A DNA stretch of 64,000 nucleotides from Nocardia sp. CY41 (lineage in GTDB: Bacteria; Actinomycetota; Actinomycetes; Mycobacteriales; Mycobacteriaceae), in the NCBI RefSeq assembly GCF_009829325.1, contig NZ_VUOS01000021.1, forward strand, positions 1 to 64,000. Direction: 5' to 3'. Positions 34,284 through 43,046 of this stretch are shown here, piece after piece. A program made the translations under genes and the position numbers. Numbering within the stretch: position 1 is the stretch's first letter; the number at the start of each line of letters is the position of its first letter. The notes under the pieces are model-generated. The model was not told the origin of the DNA and did no database searches. It saw only the letters and a list, made by a program, of their open reading frames with translations.

Positions 34284-34618
34284 CCTTCCATGGTAGCCAA
34301 TCGGAAGCTGGAGCGAATATATCTGCGGCACTTAATCTTTCGTTGTCTCTATGCAGAAAGACCCTTGGCGGGCGAGGTGCCGGGTCGCCGCTCGGTCTGC
34401 CCGTGCCACGGCCGATACGACGAAGCGGCGGACAGGTTGCGATTCGATAGCTGTTCGGCGGCGCGCGAGCTGTCAAACCGTGTTCCCAGCCGGGAGAGGT
34501 CCGGCCGTTCTGAGCGACAATGGCGGAACCACAGTTTGCTTTCGGTCACGCGAGATCAGAGAGTCGGCGCAGGCCAGCGCACCGCGGCACGACCTGATGA
34601 GGACAGGCGGGAGACATC
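34284..34618. other. Divergent intergenic region (335 bases)
   Basis: This AT-richer gap between the FIST gene (minus) and the large repeat protein gene (plus) must hold both promoters. It includes GCGAATATATCTGCGGCAC and a GGGAG ribosome-binding site shortly before GTG 34619. Short frames inside it lack coding composition. No operator or RNA was recognised. Confidence 0.4.
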
Positions 34619-37600
34619 GTGAGTCAGCCGTCGCGGATCGACACGGGCGAGCTGCGCGTGCTCGTGTCGACGCTGGAGCGGCTCATCGTGGACGCCTCCC
34701 GGACAGTCGGCGAATTGAAGGCAGCCATCGCCTCCGCCGAGGCGCTCGTCGGCGATGGGCTCGACCGTGCCGATGCAACCTTCACCTCGACTGCAGCGGT
34801 GGAGATACCGGCTTCGGAAGGCGCGCCCGAAGCAGCGGAAGCACCTGAGCGCAAGGCGATGCCCACCCCGTGGGCGCGGAAGACCTCGGCGACCCCGTGG
34901 TCGAGGCGCGTCGTGCGACCGTGCCCGACGGCGCCGAGCGCACCGGTCCGCGCATCCGCGCCGCACGAGGTAGCCGTTCCCGCGGTCGAACTGTCCGCGC
35001 CCTTACGGCCGCCGGCGGCTCGCTCTTCGAAATACGAATCCATATATGGCCGCGCCGACGCCTTGGACGATCCGGCGTCCGTCCGGCGCACGGATATGGC
35101 TGACGGCTCCAGCCCACCCGCCGTCACCGTCGATTCGGCGCTGATCCAGCGGCCGGGCCGCGCGGACCGCTCCGCATCCGTCGATCGAACCGACGACGTC
35201 GACGTTCGCCGGACGGATCTTCCCGGAGCTCTCGCACCGACGCATCGCACCGACGCTGCCCGCCACCGGATCGATGCGCCCGACCACTCCACACCCGACC
35301 GACGCACCGACGCCACATCCCACCGCCGCACCGATCACGCCGAGCACTCTGCACCGAACCAACCCACCGACGCCGCGTCCCAGCGCCGGGCGGGCTCTCC
35401 GGACCCGTCCGGACCGACCGAACCGACCGGCCTATCCGCCCCGCCCATCGAGACCGCGGGCTTCCAGTCCAGGAACCGGACCGACGGCGGGCCGCGACGC
35501 CCACGCATCGACGCTGCCGAGAGAGCCGCGTTCGTGCCGGAGATAGACGTGGCGCTCCGCTTACCGAGAGCGAACGGAGCCGACACTCACACGCCTCACC
35601 GAAACACCGACGATCAGAGGCCGAAGGACCGCCCAGCCGAGGCCGAACCGGGCCCCGCAAGCAACTCCGCGCCGATCCGGCAGACTCGCCTCGCCCACGA
35701 GTCGACCTCCGCCCCCACGCGCACCCCGGATTCCGACCGCTTCGCGTCTCACCGACACACCGACACCGCGGATGAGCCGAGGCCGAAGGACCGCCCAACG
35801 GACGCCCAACCGGGCCCGACAAGCAACTCCAACCCGATACGCCAGACCCGACTCCCCCACGAGTCGACCTCAGCCCCCACAAGCAACCCTTCGTCGGACC
35901 CCACACGCACCCCGGATTCCGACCGCTTCACGTCTCACCAACACACCGACACCGCCGACGATCAGAGGCCGAAGGACCGCCCAACGGACGCCCAACCGGG
36001 CCCCACAAGCAACTCCGACCCGATCCGCCAGACCCGACTCCCCCACGAGTCGACCTCAGCCCCCACGAGCAACCCTTCGTCGGACCCCACACGCACCCCG
36101 GATTCCGACCGCTTCGCACCGGGCCGACACATCGACACCGCTGGCGACCGAAGGCCGAAGGACCCTCCAGCGGACCTCCGGCCGGGCCCCGAAAGCGACA
36201 ACGGGCGGATCCGCCGGACCCACCTCCCCGACGACTCGACCTCCGCCCATACCGGCGGCCTCGAGCCTGACAGCGCGCCCCTGTCCGAGCCGACGCGGCA
36301 GACCGATGACCGTCACGACATCGATCGTGAGGGCGGCGGTATCGACCGCGGCGGAGCGGTGCGCACCGTTGAGAGGAGCGCAGCTCAGGAGGATGCCGCG
36401 ACCGCTCCTGTGCCCGCATCCACTCCGGAGGGCGACTCCACAGACCTCGCGAGCGCCGAGACTCGTTCCACGATCGACACCGCGAACGGTGTCGCGCCTT
36501 CGGAGAAGACCGAGCTCCCCCATCGTTCGGAAGCGATTCGGCACAGCGACACCCCGCCGGGCGCCACAGCCATCCCGGCCGCCGGTGAAGCGGACGACGC
36601 CGCGCCGAAGATCCGGTTCCCAACCCTTCCAGCCCAGGTCGGCATCGCAGGGGGCTCAGGAAGTCGCGGGATACCGGACGAGCCCGACTCCACATCGACG
36701 GACAGCACGTCCGTTCTCCGGACCGATCTCCCGGACGGCTCCGCGGCAACTCCGATGCTCGGCGGCTCCGCGCCGACTCCGATGCTCGGTGCGTCCGTCC
36801 CGCCGATGATCGGTGCGCCTGCACCGCCGATCGGACCCCCGGATTCCCCCGCCGTCCCGCACCCGACGGCCAACCCTGACGACTCGGTTCCTACCCCGCG
36901 AGAGGGCGTTGCGGGAAAGCCGGTTTCCGCGCCGGAGGCCGAGGCCACTTCGCATCCCGACCCCGACTCCCGCGCCGTGAACCACACGGCGGCCGGACCG
37001 CCAGACGCTGGGCTCCCCCACGCCGTCGATGAACCCGTGTCGCAGCGGCGCACCGCCACCGGCTCCACCGCCACTCCGTGGATCGACGCCCTGCGCTTTT
37101 CCTGGATCGACGATTCCCCCGATGCACAGGCCGCCTCATCGAGCGCTGCAACGACGGACGCCACCTCGCAGACCGGATCCGCCCCGCAGACCGGCAAGAC
37201 AGACAGCTCGCCGCAGCCCTCGGGCAGCACGGACTCCGAAGTCAGCCGAAAGCCCCGCGACACGGCTGCCCCCACGTCCGGCCGACGGGGCGAATCCGCG
37301 CCCATCCCCCCGCCCGGCCGCACCGACGCTGCCGCGCTCGGCCGAAGACGCGACGTCCCTCCCCGGCCCACGCCGATCGATGACACCACTACCGCACACC
37401 GACCCGGACCTCCGCCGCAAAGGGTCCCCGCTGACGGCCTCGATCGTCTCGGCACGGCGCAGCATTCGACACGCTCGCCCCGAACAGACGACGCGCGCCC
37501 CGATCAGGCCGTCCCCCGCAGCACAGACTCCGCGACCTCGGCGCCCGGGAGCGACTCCGCACCTCGGCAGCAGCCCGACAGCACCCGCGGCGCATCCGCC

Positions 37601-38299
37601 CAACGGACCAACTCGGCATCTGCCCCGAGAACCAGCCGCACACCCAGCGAGCGGGCCGGCACAGCGCACCGCCCCGCGGCCCCGGAGCGGACCGGAGGCC
37701 CCGATCCTTCCGAGGCGCTTCGCATCGCGCGGGAGATGTCGGCGCGGCATGGCGTGGAAGTCGTCGGATTCGATACCTCGACCGTGGATGTCCAGGTGAT
37801 CCGCGAGATCGCTTCCGCCCTCGATGAGCTGCTCACCAAATACCCGATGCCGCTGCGCGGAGTCGAACTCACCGACGACGCCGAATCTCGCCCGAGGCCG
37901 GCTCGCGGGCCCGCCGAGCAGTCCGCCGAGTCCGCGATCTGGATCGTCCTGGACCGGGCCGCCTTGCATCCGCCTGCTCCCGTGGAGACGCGCAGGGTCT
38001 TCCGTCGGCGCGGCCCGGCCGAACGACCGGTGTACACGGCGGTCGCTCGCGAATTCGCGGGGGCGCTGGACGCCGCCGGTGGGTTCCGGGCTCGGCAAGA
38101 AGCGCTGCGGACGTTGATCAACGAGTCGCTGCGTGGCGGCGGCGGAGGACTCGGACTGCTCGATCCGGGCCGGGCCCTGATCGATGGCTTCACCGAGGTG
38201 GTTCTCCGGGGCGAGCGAGCAGGAGCGTCGGCCAAGGAATTGCATGGCGCGCTGGTGAAAATGGCCCGAGCGGAGTCCTCCGACGGCCTGTCGGCGTGA
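34619..38299 (+). CDS. 1226-residue Pro/Thr/Asp/Ser-rich repeat protein with a C-terminal decayed metallopeptidase-like domain
   Basis: GTG 34619 with GCGGGAG upstream. An N-terminal helical segment (residues 1-60, LVSTLERLIVDASRTVGELK) resembles a short coiled coil. Residues about 100-1025 are disordered, rich in Arg, Thr, Asp, Pro and Ser, with three to four long repeats. The C-terminal domain (about 1028-1226) has IAREMSARHGVEVVGFDTST, EIASALDELLTKYPM and VYTAVAREFAGALDAAGG. In related Nocardia proteins I would expect VHEFGHALD there, so Arg1144 and Gly1148 replace the zinc histidines and the domain is probably inactive. No signal peptide is seen. It is placed between dnaG and dgt, which are usually adjacent. 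Confidence 0.7.
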   Translation: MSQPSRIDTGELRVLVSTLERLIVDASRTVGELKAAIASAEALVGDGLDRADATFTSTAAVEIPASEGAPEAAEAPERKAMPTPWARKTSATPWSRRVVRPCPTAPSAPVRASAPHEVAVPAVELSAPLRPPAARSSKYESIYGRADALDDPASVRRTDMADGSSPPAVTVDSALIQRPGRADRSASVDRTDDVDVRRTDLPGALAPTHRTDAARHRIDAPDHSTPDRRTDATSHRRTDHAEHSAPNQPTDAASQRRAGSPDPSGPTEPTGLSAPPIETAGFQSRNRTDGGPRRPRIDAAERAAFVPEIDVALRLPRANGADTHTPHRNTDDQRPKDRPAEAEPGPASNSAPIRQTRLAHESTSAPTRTPDSDRFASHRHTDTADEPRPKDRPTDAQPGPTSNSNPIRQTRLPHESTSAPTSNPSSDPTRTPDSDRFTSHQHTDTADDQRPKDRPTDAQPGPTSNSDPIRQTRLPHESTSAPTSNPSSDPTRTPDSDRFAPGRHIDTAGDRRPKDPPADLRPGPESDNGRIRRTHLPDDSTSAHTGGLEPDSAPLSEPTRQTDDRHDIDREGGGIDRGGAVRTVERSAAQEDAATAPVPASTPEGDSTDLASAETRSTIDTANGVAPSEKTELPHRSEAIRHSDTPPGATAIPAAGEADDAAPKIRFPTLPAQVGIAGGSGSRGIPDEPDSTSTDSTSVLRTDLPDGSAATPMLGGSAPTPMLGASVPPMIGAPAPPIGPPDSPAVPHPTANPDDSVPTPREGVAGKPVSAPEAEATSHPDPDSRAVNHTAAGPPDAGLPHAVDEPVSQRRTATGSTATPWIDALRFSWIDDSPDAQAASSSAATTDATSQTGSAPQTGKTDSSPQPSGSTDSEVSRKPRDTAAPTSGRRGESAPIPPPGRTDAAALGRRRDVPPRPTPIDDTTTAHRPGPPPQRVPADGLDRLGTAQHSTRSPRTDDARPDQAVPRSTDSATSAPGSDSAPRQQPDSTRGASAQRTNSASAPRTSRTPSERAGTAHRPAAPERTGGPDPSEALRIAREMSARHGVEVVGFDTSTVDVQVIREIASALDELLTKYPMPLRGVELTDDAESRPRPARGPAEQSAESAIWIVLDRAALHPPAPVETRRVFRRRGPAERPVYTAVAREFAGALDAAGGFRARQEALRTLINESLRGGGGGLGLLDPGRALIDGFTEVVLRGERAGASAKELHGALVKMARAESSDGLSA
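35618..36240 (+). repeat. Tandem 162-186-base repeats encoding 54-62 residue units
   Basis: Unit starts at 35618, 35780, 35966 and 36152 all read RPKD; units 2 and 3 are 186 bases each and nearly identical (PGPTSNS then PIRQTRLPHESTSAPTSNP), unit 1 is shorter by eight residues and unit 4 is diverged and incomplete. High DNA identity between units 2 and 3 points to recent duplication, and copy number may vary between strains. Confidence 0.85.
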
Positions 38300-38313
38300 C
38301 GCCGCCGACGCGG

Positions 38314-39573
38314 CTAGACGTTCAGCTCGACCGCGACCCTCTCCAGGCGGCTCTCGGTGTAGGAGGCGATCTGGTCCACCACGACGCGCACGCGAGCCGT
38401 GTCGTCGGTGGCGTCGTTCCAGAACGGCAGCAGCACGGGATCGAGGGTGCGCGGTGCGGCGGCCAGCAAGCGGTCGGCGACAGCGAGGATGCGCTCGCGC
38501 TGGGCGGCCTGGCGCAACCGGTGCGCCGGGTCGGACATGACATACCGCAACGCGACGGTCTTGAGCAGCGCCACCTCGGCGGCGACGATGCGCGGCACCT
38601 CCAGGTCCGCGGCGTACCGGGACAACGGTTCCGGCCCGGCCACCTCCCTCGTCGCCATGATCGCGGCGGTGGCGAAGCGGCCGACGAGCTCGCTGGTGAG
38701 GCGTTTCAGCGCGACCGAGGCGGTGAACGTGCCGTCGTATCCGGACACCGCCGAGACCACCGGCAGTTCCGACAACCGCTGCGCGGCGGCGATCAGTTCG
38801 TCGGCGGCCAGCGAGTGCTGGAACTGTCCCAGCGCCGCCAGCGCGTCCTGTTCGGCGGGGTCGGCCAGCGCACGCAGATCGATCCGGCCCGCGATGACGC
38901 CGTCCTCGACGTCGTGCACCGAGTAGGCGACGTCGTCGGACCAGTCCATGATCTGGCATTCGAGGCTGCGCCGCCGGTCCGGCGCGCCCTTGCGGATCCA
39001 CTCCAAGCGCTCGGTGTCGACCTCGTAGGCGCCGAATTTGGTGCCGGGACCCGTTCGGCCCCAAGGGTATTTGAGCGCCGCGTCGAGAGCGGCCCGGGTG
39101 AGGTTCAGGCCCGCGCTGGCGGCATCGGGTTCGAGCACCTTGGGTTCGAGGCGGGTGAGGATGCGGAGGTTCTGCGCGTTGCCTTCGAACCCGCCGAAGG
39201 CGTCGGCGAAGGTGTCGAGGGCTTTCTCGCCGTTGTGGCCGTAGGGCGGGTGGCCGATGTCATGGGCCAATCCGGCCAGGTCGACCAGGTCCGGATCACA
39301 GCCGAGGCCGTCGGCGATGCTGCGGCCGATCTGGGCGACTTCCAGGGAATGGGTGAGCCGCGTACGCGGGGTGTCGGCCTCGCGCGGGCCCATGACCTGC
39401 GTTTTGTCGGCCAGCCTGCGCAGCGCCGCGGAGTGCAGCACGCGGGCCCGGTCGCGCGCGAACTCGGTTCGGTGACCGGCCTCGAACTCACTGCGCGGCG
39501 GCCCGAGCCCCGCGGTCTTGGCGCCCTCGACGACGAGGCGTTCGGTGTCGTGATCGGTGTACCGGGCGCTCAT
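38314..39573 (-). CDS. dgt: Deoxyguanosinetriphosphate triphosphohydrolase (dGTPase)
   Basis: A 419-residue HD-domain enzyme removing triphosphate from dGTP to balance nucleotide pools. Motifs: FARDRARVLHSAALRRLADK, RTRLTHSLEVAQIGR, then the metal-binding HD in LAHDIGHPPYGHNGE and the later DVAYSVHDVEDG. Its length matches the short bacterial dGTPase family. It ends seven bases after... the upstream YdcF-like gene in the same direction, so they probably form one transcript (ydcF-like then dgt). Confidence 0.93.
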   Translation of the reverse strand: MSARYTDHDTERLVVEGAKTAGLGPPRSEFEAGHRTEFARDRARVLHSAALRRLADKTQVMGPREADTPRTRLTHSLEVAQIGRSIADGLGCDPDLVDLAGLAHDIGHPPYGHNGEKALDTFADAFGGFEGNAQNLRILTRLEPKVLEPDAASAGLNLTRAALDAALKYPWGRTGPGTKFGAYEVDTERLEWIRKGAPDRRRSLECQIMDWSDDVAYSVHDVEDGVIAGRIDLRALADPAEQDALAALGQFQHSLAADELIAAAQRLSELPVVSAVSGYDGTFTASVALKRLTSELVGRFATAAIMATREVAGPEPLSRYAADLEVPRIVAAEVALLKTVALRYVMSDPAHRLRQAAQRERILAVADRLLAAAPRTLDPVLLPFWNDATDDTARVRVVVDQIASYTESRLERVAVELNV

Positions 39574-39579
39574 CGGGCC

Positions 39580-40275
39580 TCACTGTCCCGCCGTGTAGGT
39601 GAAGTCCGCCGAGAAGTGAGTCAGCTGATACCACAGCAGGGCGCCGGTCTCCCGGGCGATGCCGTGCGCCTGCGATTCGCGGGTGTAGACGGCGGGGCCG
39701 GTTCTGGTGGGGGCGGTCCACACCGCCAGCCCTTCGTCCCGGGCCATGGTGCGCGTGCGCAGCGAGTGCCACGGATCGCTGACCAGCACCGCCGACGACA
39801 TGTCCCGCGCCCGCATCGCCGTCGCCACGGCTTCGATACTGCGTAAGGTGTCCGAGCCTGTTTCGACGGCGAGGATCTTGTCGCCGGGCACCCCGCGCGC
39901 CTGCAGGTAGTTCTTGCCCGAGGCGGCCTCGGTGAACAGATCACCCTCCTGCTTGCCGCCCACCGTGATGACCCGCGGCGCGACACCGGCCCGGAACAGC
40001 TTGTACGCCTGGTCGAGTCGCGCTTCGAAGACCGAGGACGGCGTCCCGGAGTACTGCGCGGCGCCGAGCACGACGATCGCGTCGGCCTTCGAGTAGTCAT
40101 CGATGCGCGCGACCTGCCACACGCGGAAGGCGGTCCCGCCGACCAGCACCGCGCCCATCACCACCGAACCGACGACCAGCCGCCGCGTCCAGCGCAGCAA
40201 CCCGGCGCCGAAGCCGCGTGGCCGGGCGGGGTCGGGAGCCGGGAGAGCCCGGGTGCGCATCGTTGGCAAATCCAC
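39580..40275 (-). CDS. YdcF-like (DUF218) membrane-anchored protein
   Basis: A 231-residue protein with a membrane helix after a basic N-terminus (LVVGSVVMGAVLVGGTAF, about 33-50) and the DUF218 fold: ADAIVVLGAAQYSGTPSSV, VFEARLDQAYKLFR, VITVGGKQEGD, ETGSDTLRSIE and the VSDPWHSLRTRTMA motif. DUF218 proteins of the SanA/YdcF group act in cell-envelope functions, some binding nucleotides. It lies directly before dgt on the same strand. Confidence 0.82.
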   Translation of the reverse strand: MDLPTMRTRALPAPDPARPRGFGAGLLRWTRRLVVGSVVMGAVLVGGTAFRVWQVARIDDYSKADAIVVLGAAQYSGTPSSVFEARLDQAYKLFRAGVAPRVITVGGKQEGDLFTEAASGKNYLQARGVPGDKILAVETGSDTLRSIEAVATAMRARDMSSAVLVSDPWHSLRTRTMARDEGLAVWTAPTRTGPAVYTRESQAHGIARETGALLWYQLTHFSADFTYTAGQ

Positions 40276-40328
40276 ACCCCAAGTCTGCCAGTAGCGGCGC
40301 CGTGCCTCGTCCGGTAACCGCCAGGGGG

Positions 40329-41006
40329 CTACCAGCCGCGCTCCTGCCAGGCCGGAAGGTCGGCGCGCTCGGCGCCGAGGGTGGTGTCGTCGCCGTGGCC
40401 GGGGTAGACGACGGCGTCGTCCGGGTAGCGATCGAAGAGTTTGGCCGAGACATCGCCGAACAGCGAGGCGAAGTCCTCCGGGGAGGTGGTGCGGCCGACA
40501 CCGCCGGGAAACAGCGAGTCGCCGGTGAACAGATGGATGCGGCCTGCTCCGTCGGTGAACGCGAGGGTGATCGAACCCGGCGTGTGGCCGCGCAGGTGGA
40601 TGACCTCGAAGACCAGCTCACCGACGGTGACGGTGTCGCCATCGGCGAGCAACCGGTCGGGGCGCACCGGAAGCGGGTCGGCGTCGAGCGGATGGGCTGC
40701 GGTGGGGGCGCCGGTAGCGGCGGCGGTCTCCCGCAGGGCCATCCAGTGGTCGCGGTGCTGATGGGTGGTGACGATCAGCTGAACCTGCCCGGGCGTCTCC
40801 TGCTCGACGAGTTCCGCGATGCGCGGCGCCTCGTTGGCGGCGTCGATGAGCAGCGCGGCGCCGGTGGCGGTGCACTGCACCAGGTAACAGTTGTTGTCCA
40901 TGCCGCCGACCGACATCTTGACGATGCGGGCGCCGGGGACATCACGCTGCTGCGGGTTGGAACCCGGTGACACGTGGCCGCTGTACGGGCGATCGATGGT
41001 GATCAC
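40329..41006 (-). CDS. Metallo-beta-lactamase-fold hydrolase
   Basis: A 225-residue MBL-fold protein starting with GTG 41006. The zinc motif TTHQHRDH (H-x-H-x-DH), GHTPGSITLAF with the next His ligand, FTGDSLFPGGVG with the bridging Asp and the final VYPGHGDDTTLGAE are all present. The order is that of glyoxalase II-like and persulphide dioxygenase-like hydrolases; the substrate is not known. It is divergent to the TPM protein gene with only 31 bases between. Confidence 0.88.
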   Translation of the reverse strand: MITIDRPYSGHVSPGSNPQQRDVPGARIVKMSVGGMDNNCYLVQCTATGAALLIDAANEAPRIAELVEQETPGQVQLIVTTHQHRDHWMALRETAAATGAPTAAHPLDADPLPVRPDRLLADGDTVTVGELVFEVIHLRGHTPGSITLAFTDGAGRIHLFTGDSLFPGGVGRTTSPEDFASLFGDVSAKLFDRYPDDAVVYPGHGDDTTLGAERADLPAWQERGW

Positions 41007-41037
41007 AGAGACGATGCTAGCGAGCTAGATTCGTGCC

Positions 41038-43011
41038 ATGTCACTGCCGCAGCGGATCGGCCTCGCTCGCCTGCTCGTGATCAGCGTCCTGCTGGCCGCG
41101 TTCCCCCTGGCCGGGGCTCCGACGGCCGGAGCGGAACCACCACTTCGGATGAACACCTATGTGGAGGACACGGCCGGCGCGCTCGACGAGAAACAGCGCG
41201 ATCAAGTGCAAGATGCGGTGAACCAGCTCTACGCCGACCAGCGGATCCGGTTGTGGGTGGTGTACGTGGGCGACTTCGACGGACTCACGCCGCAGGACTG
41301 GTCCGCGCGCACCGCATCGATGTCCGGCTTCGGCGAACGGGACTTGCTGCTCGCGGTGGCCACCGACGACCGCGCGTACTGGCTGGAGGGCGAACTTCCC
41401 GGCGGCGTCAGCGATTCCGAACTCGACGACATCGTGCTCGGGAAGGTCGAACCGGCCCTGCGCGACGGACGGTGGGCCGACGCGGGGGTCGCGACGGCCG
41501 ACGGGCTGGACGCGGCGCTGCGCGGCGGCGGGGTGAACGTGCGCGCGCTGCTCGTGACCGGTCTGCTGGTCGTCCTGGTGGCGGGCGGCCTCGTCTGGTA
41601 CGCGCGCAGGCGGCGGCGCGCTCGGACCGAGGCGGAGCTGGCGGCGGCGCGGCAACTCGATCCGGAGAACGCCGCGGCGCTGTCCGCGTTGCCGTTGGAG
41701 GCGCTGCACACGCGCTCCCGGGAAATGCTGGTGGAGATCGACAACGCGATCCGCACCAGCGGCGAGGAACTCGACCTGGCCACCGGCGAGTTCGGCGCCA
41801 CCGCCACCGCACCCTTCCGTACCGCCCTCGACCAGGCGAAGGCCGCCGCCGCGGAGGCGTTCGCCATCCGGCAGCGCCTCGACGACGCCATCCCGGAGAC
41901 GCCCGACGAACAGCGCTCCCTGCTGGTCCACCTGATCGGCACCGTCGGACGCGCCGACCGCGCGCTGGACGGGCAGGTCACCGAGTTCGACGCCATGCGC
42001 GATCTGCTGCTCGACGCCGCGAACCGGCTGGACGCGCTCACCAGGGACGTCGTCGACGCCACCGCCCGGATTCCCGATTCGGACGCCGAGCTGAGCCGGC
42101 TCACCGCCACTCATCCGGCGAGCGTTCTGGCGCCGATCCAGGGCAACGTGCGGATGGCGCGGGAGCGCGTCGCTTTCGCGGAGCAGAGCATCGACGCGGG
42201 ACGGTCCGCGCTCGCCGAGCCGGTGGGCGAGCAGGGCGGCGCGGTCGCCGCGATTCGCTCCGCCGAGGCCGCGATCGGGCAGGCGCGCGCCTTGCTCGAC
42301 GCGGTGGACAACGCGGCGGCTGCGATCCAGCAGGCGCGCGACAGCCTCCCGGGTGTGCTGGACGAGCTGCGCCGCGACCTCGCCGCCGCCGCCGAGCTCT
42401 CCGGCTACGGCGGCCCGGAGCTGGCGAACGCCCGCACCGCGGCGCAGGCCGCGCTGGCGAAGGCGACATCCACGGCGGACGCCGATCCGCTGAGCGCCTT
42501 CCACGAGGCGGTCACCACCGACGCCGATCTCGACCGCGCCGTCGCGGCCGCCACCGACCGCAAACTCGCCGCCGAGGAGCTGCGACGCAGGCTCGATCGG
42601 GTTCTCACCGACGCGCGCGCCCGAATCGGCGCGGCCGCCGACTACGTCACCACCCGGCGCGGCGGCATCGACGCCGAAGCGCGCACCCGACTGTCGGAGG
42701 CCCAGCGCAACCTCGACGAGGCGCAGCGGCTGAGCGCGAGCGACCCCGCCGACGCACTGCGGCGCGCGCAGACGGCAGCGGATCTGGCCGGGCGCGCGCT
42801 GCAGGCGGCGCAGGCCAGCGTCCGGGCCTGGGAGGCGTCGCGGGTGCCGTCGGCGGGCGCGCAGACAGGAGCGGTGCTCGGCGGCATCCTGCTCGAAGGG
42901 CTCCTGCGCGGCGCGGCGAGTGGCGCCCGGCACTCGGGCGGCGGCTGGAGCCCCGGCTCGTACGGTGGTTCGTCCGGCTCCCGGCGGATCGGTCGTGGCG
43001 GACGATTCTGA
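41038..43011 (+). CDS. TPM-domain membrane protein
   Basis: A 657-residue protein: signal peptide (LLVISVLLAAFPLAGAPTAGAE, cleaved near residue 32), extracellular TPM domain (about 35-160; TYVEDTAGALDEKQRD, FGERDLLLAVATDDRAYWLE), a membrane helix (about 168-190, LLVTGLLVVLVAGGLVWY) with a following Arg cluster, then a long Ala/Arg/Glu coiled-coil region to about 600 and a Gly/Ser/Arg tail. As I recall the ortholog is M. tuberculosis Rv2345 beside dgt. It is probably an envelope scaffold; the function is not established. Confidence 0.85.
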   Translation: MSLPQRIGLARLLVISVLLAAFPLAGAPTAGAEPPLRMNTYVEDTAGALDEKQRDQVQDAVNQLYADQRIRLWVVYVGDFDGLTPQDWSARTASMSGFGERDLLLAVATDDRAYWLEGELPGGVSDSELDDIVLGKVEPALRDGRWADAGVATADGLDAALRGGGVNVRALLVTGLLVVLVAGGLVWYARRRRRARTEAELAAARQLDPENAAALSALPLEALHTRSREMLVEIDNAIRTSGEELDLATGEFGATATAPFRTALDQAKAAAAEAFAIRQRLDDAIPETPDEQRSLLVHLIGTVGRADRALDGQVTEFDAMRDLLLDAANRLDALTRDVVDATARIPDSDAELSRLTATHPASVLAPIQGNVRMARERVAFAEQSIDAGRSALAEPVGEQGGAVAAIRSAEAAIGQARALLDAVDNAAAAIQQARDSLPGVLDELRRDLAAAAELSGYGGPELANARTAAQAALAKATSTADADPLSAFHEAVTTDADLDRAVAAATDRKLAAEELRRRLDRVLTDARARIGAAADYVTTRRGGIDAEARTRLSEAQRNLDEAQRLSASDPADALRRAQTAADLAGRALQAAQASVRAWEASRVPSAGAQTGAVLGGILLEGLLRGAASGARHSGGGWSPGSYGGSSGSRRIGRGGRF

Positions 43012-43046
43012 CGACGGCTCGACCCGGACACCAGGCGCGTTCCGGA

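Noticed and set aside
35618..36240. Possible CRISPR array
   Set aside because: The units are 162-186 bases, contiguous and in frame within a gene; there are no spacers and no cas genes.
38296..39846. Long open frame (516 codons) opposite dgt
   Set aside because: It is the antisense frame of dgt and the YdcF-like gene; Arg/Gly/Val composition without motifs, while both minus-strand genes have clear family signatures.
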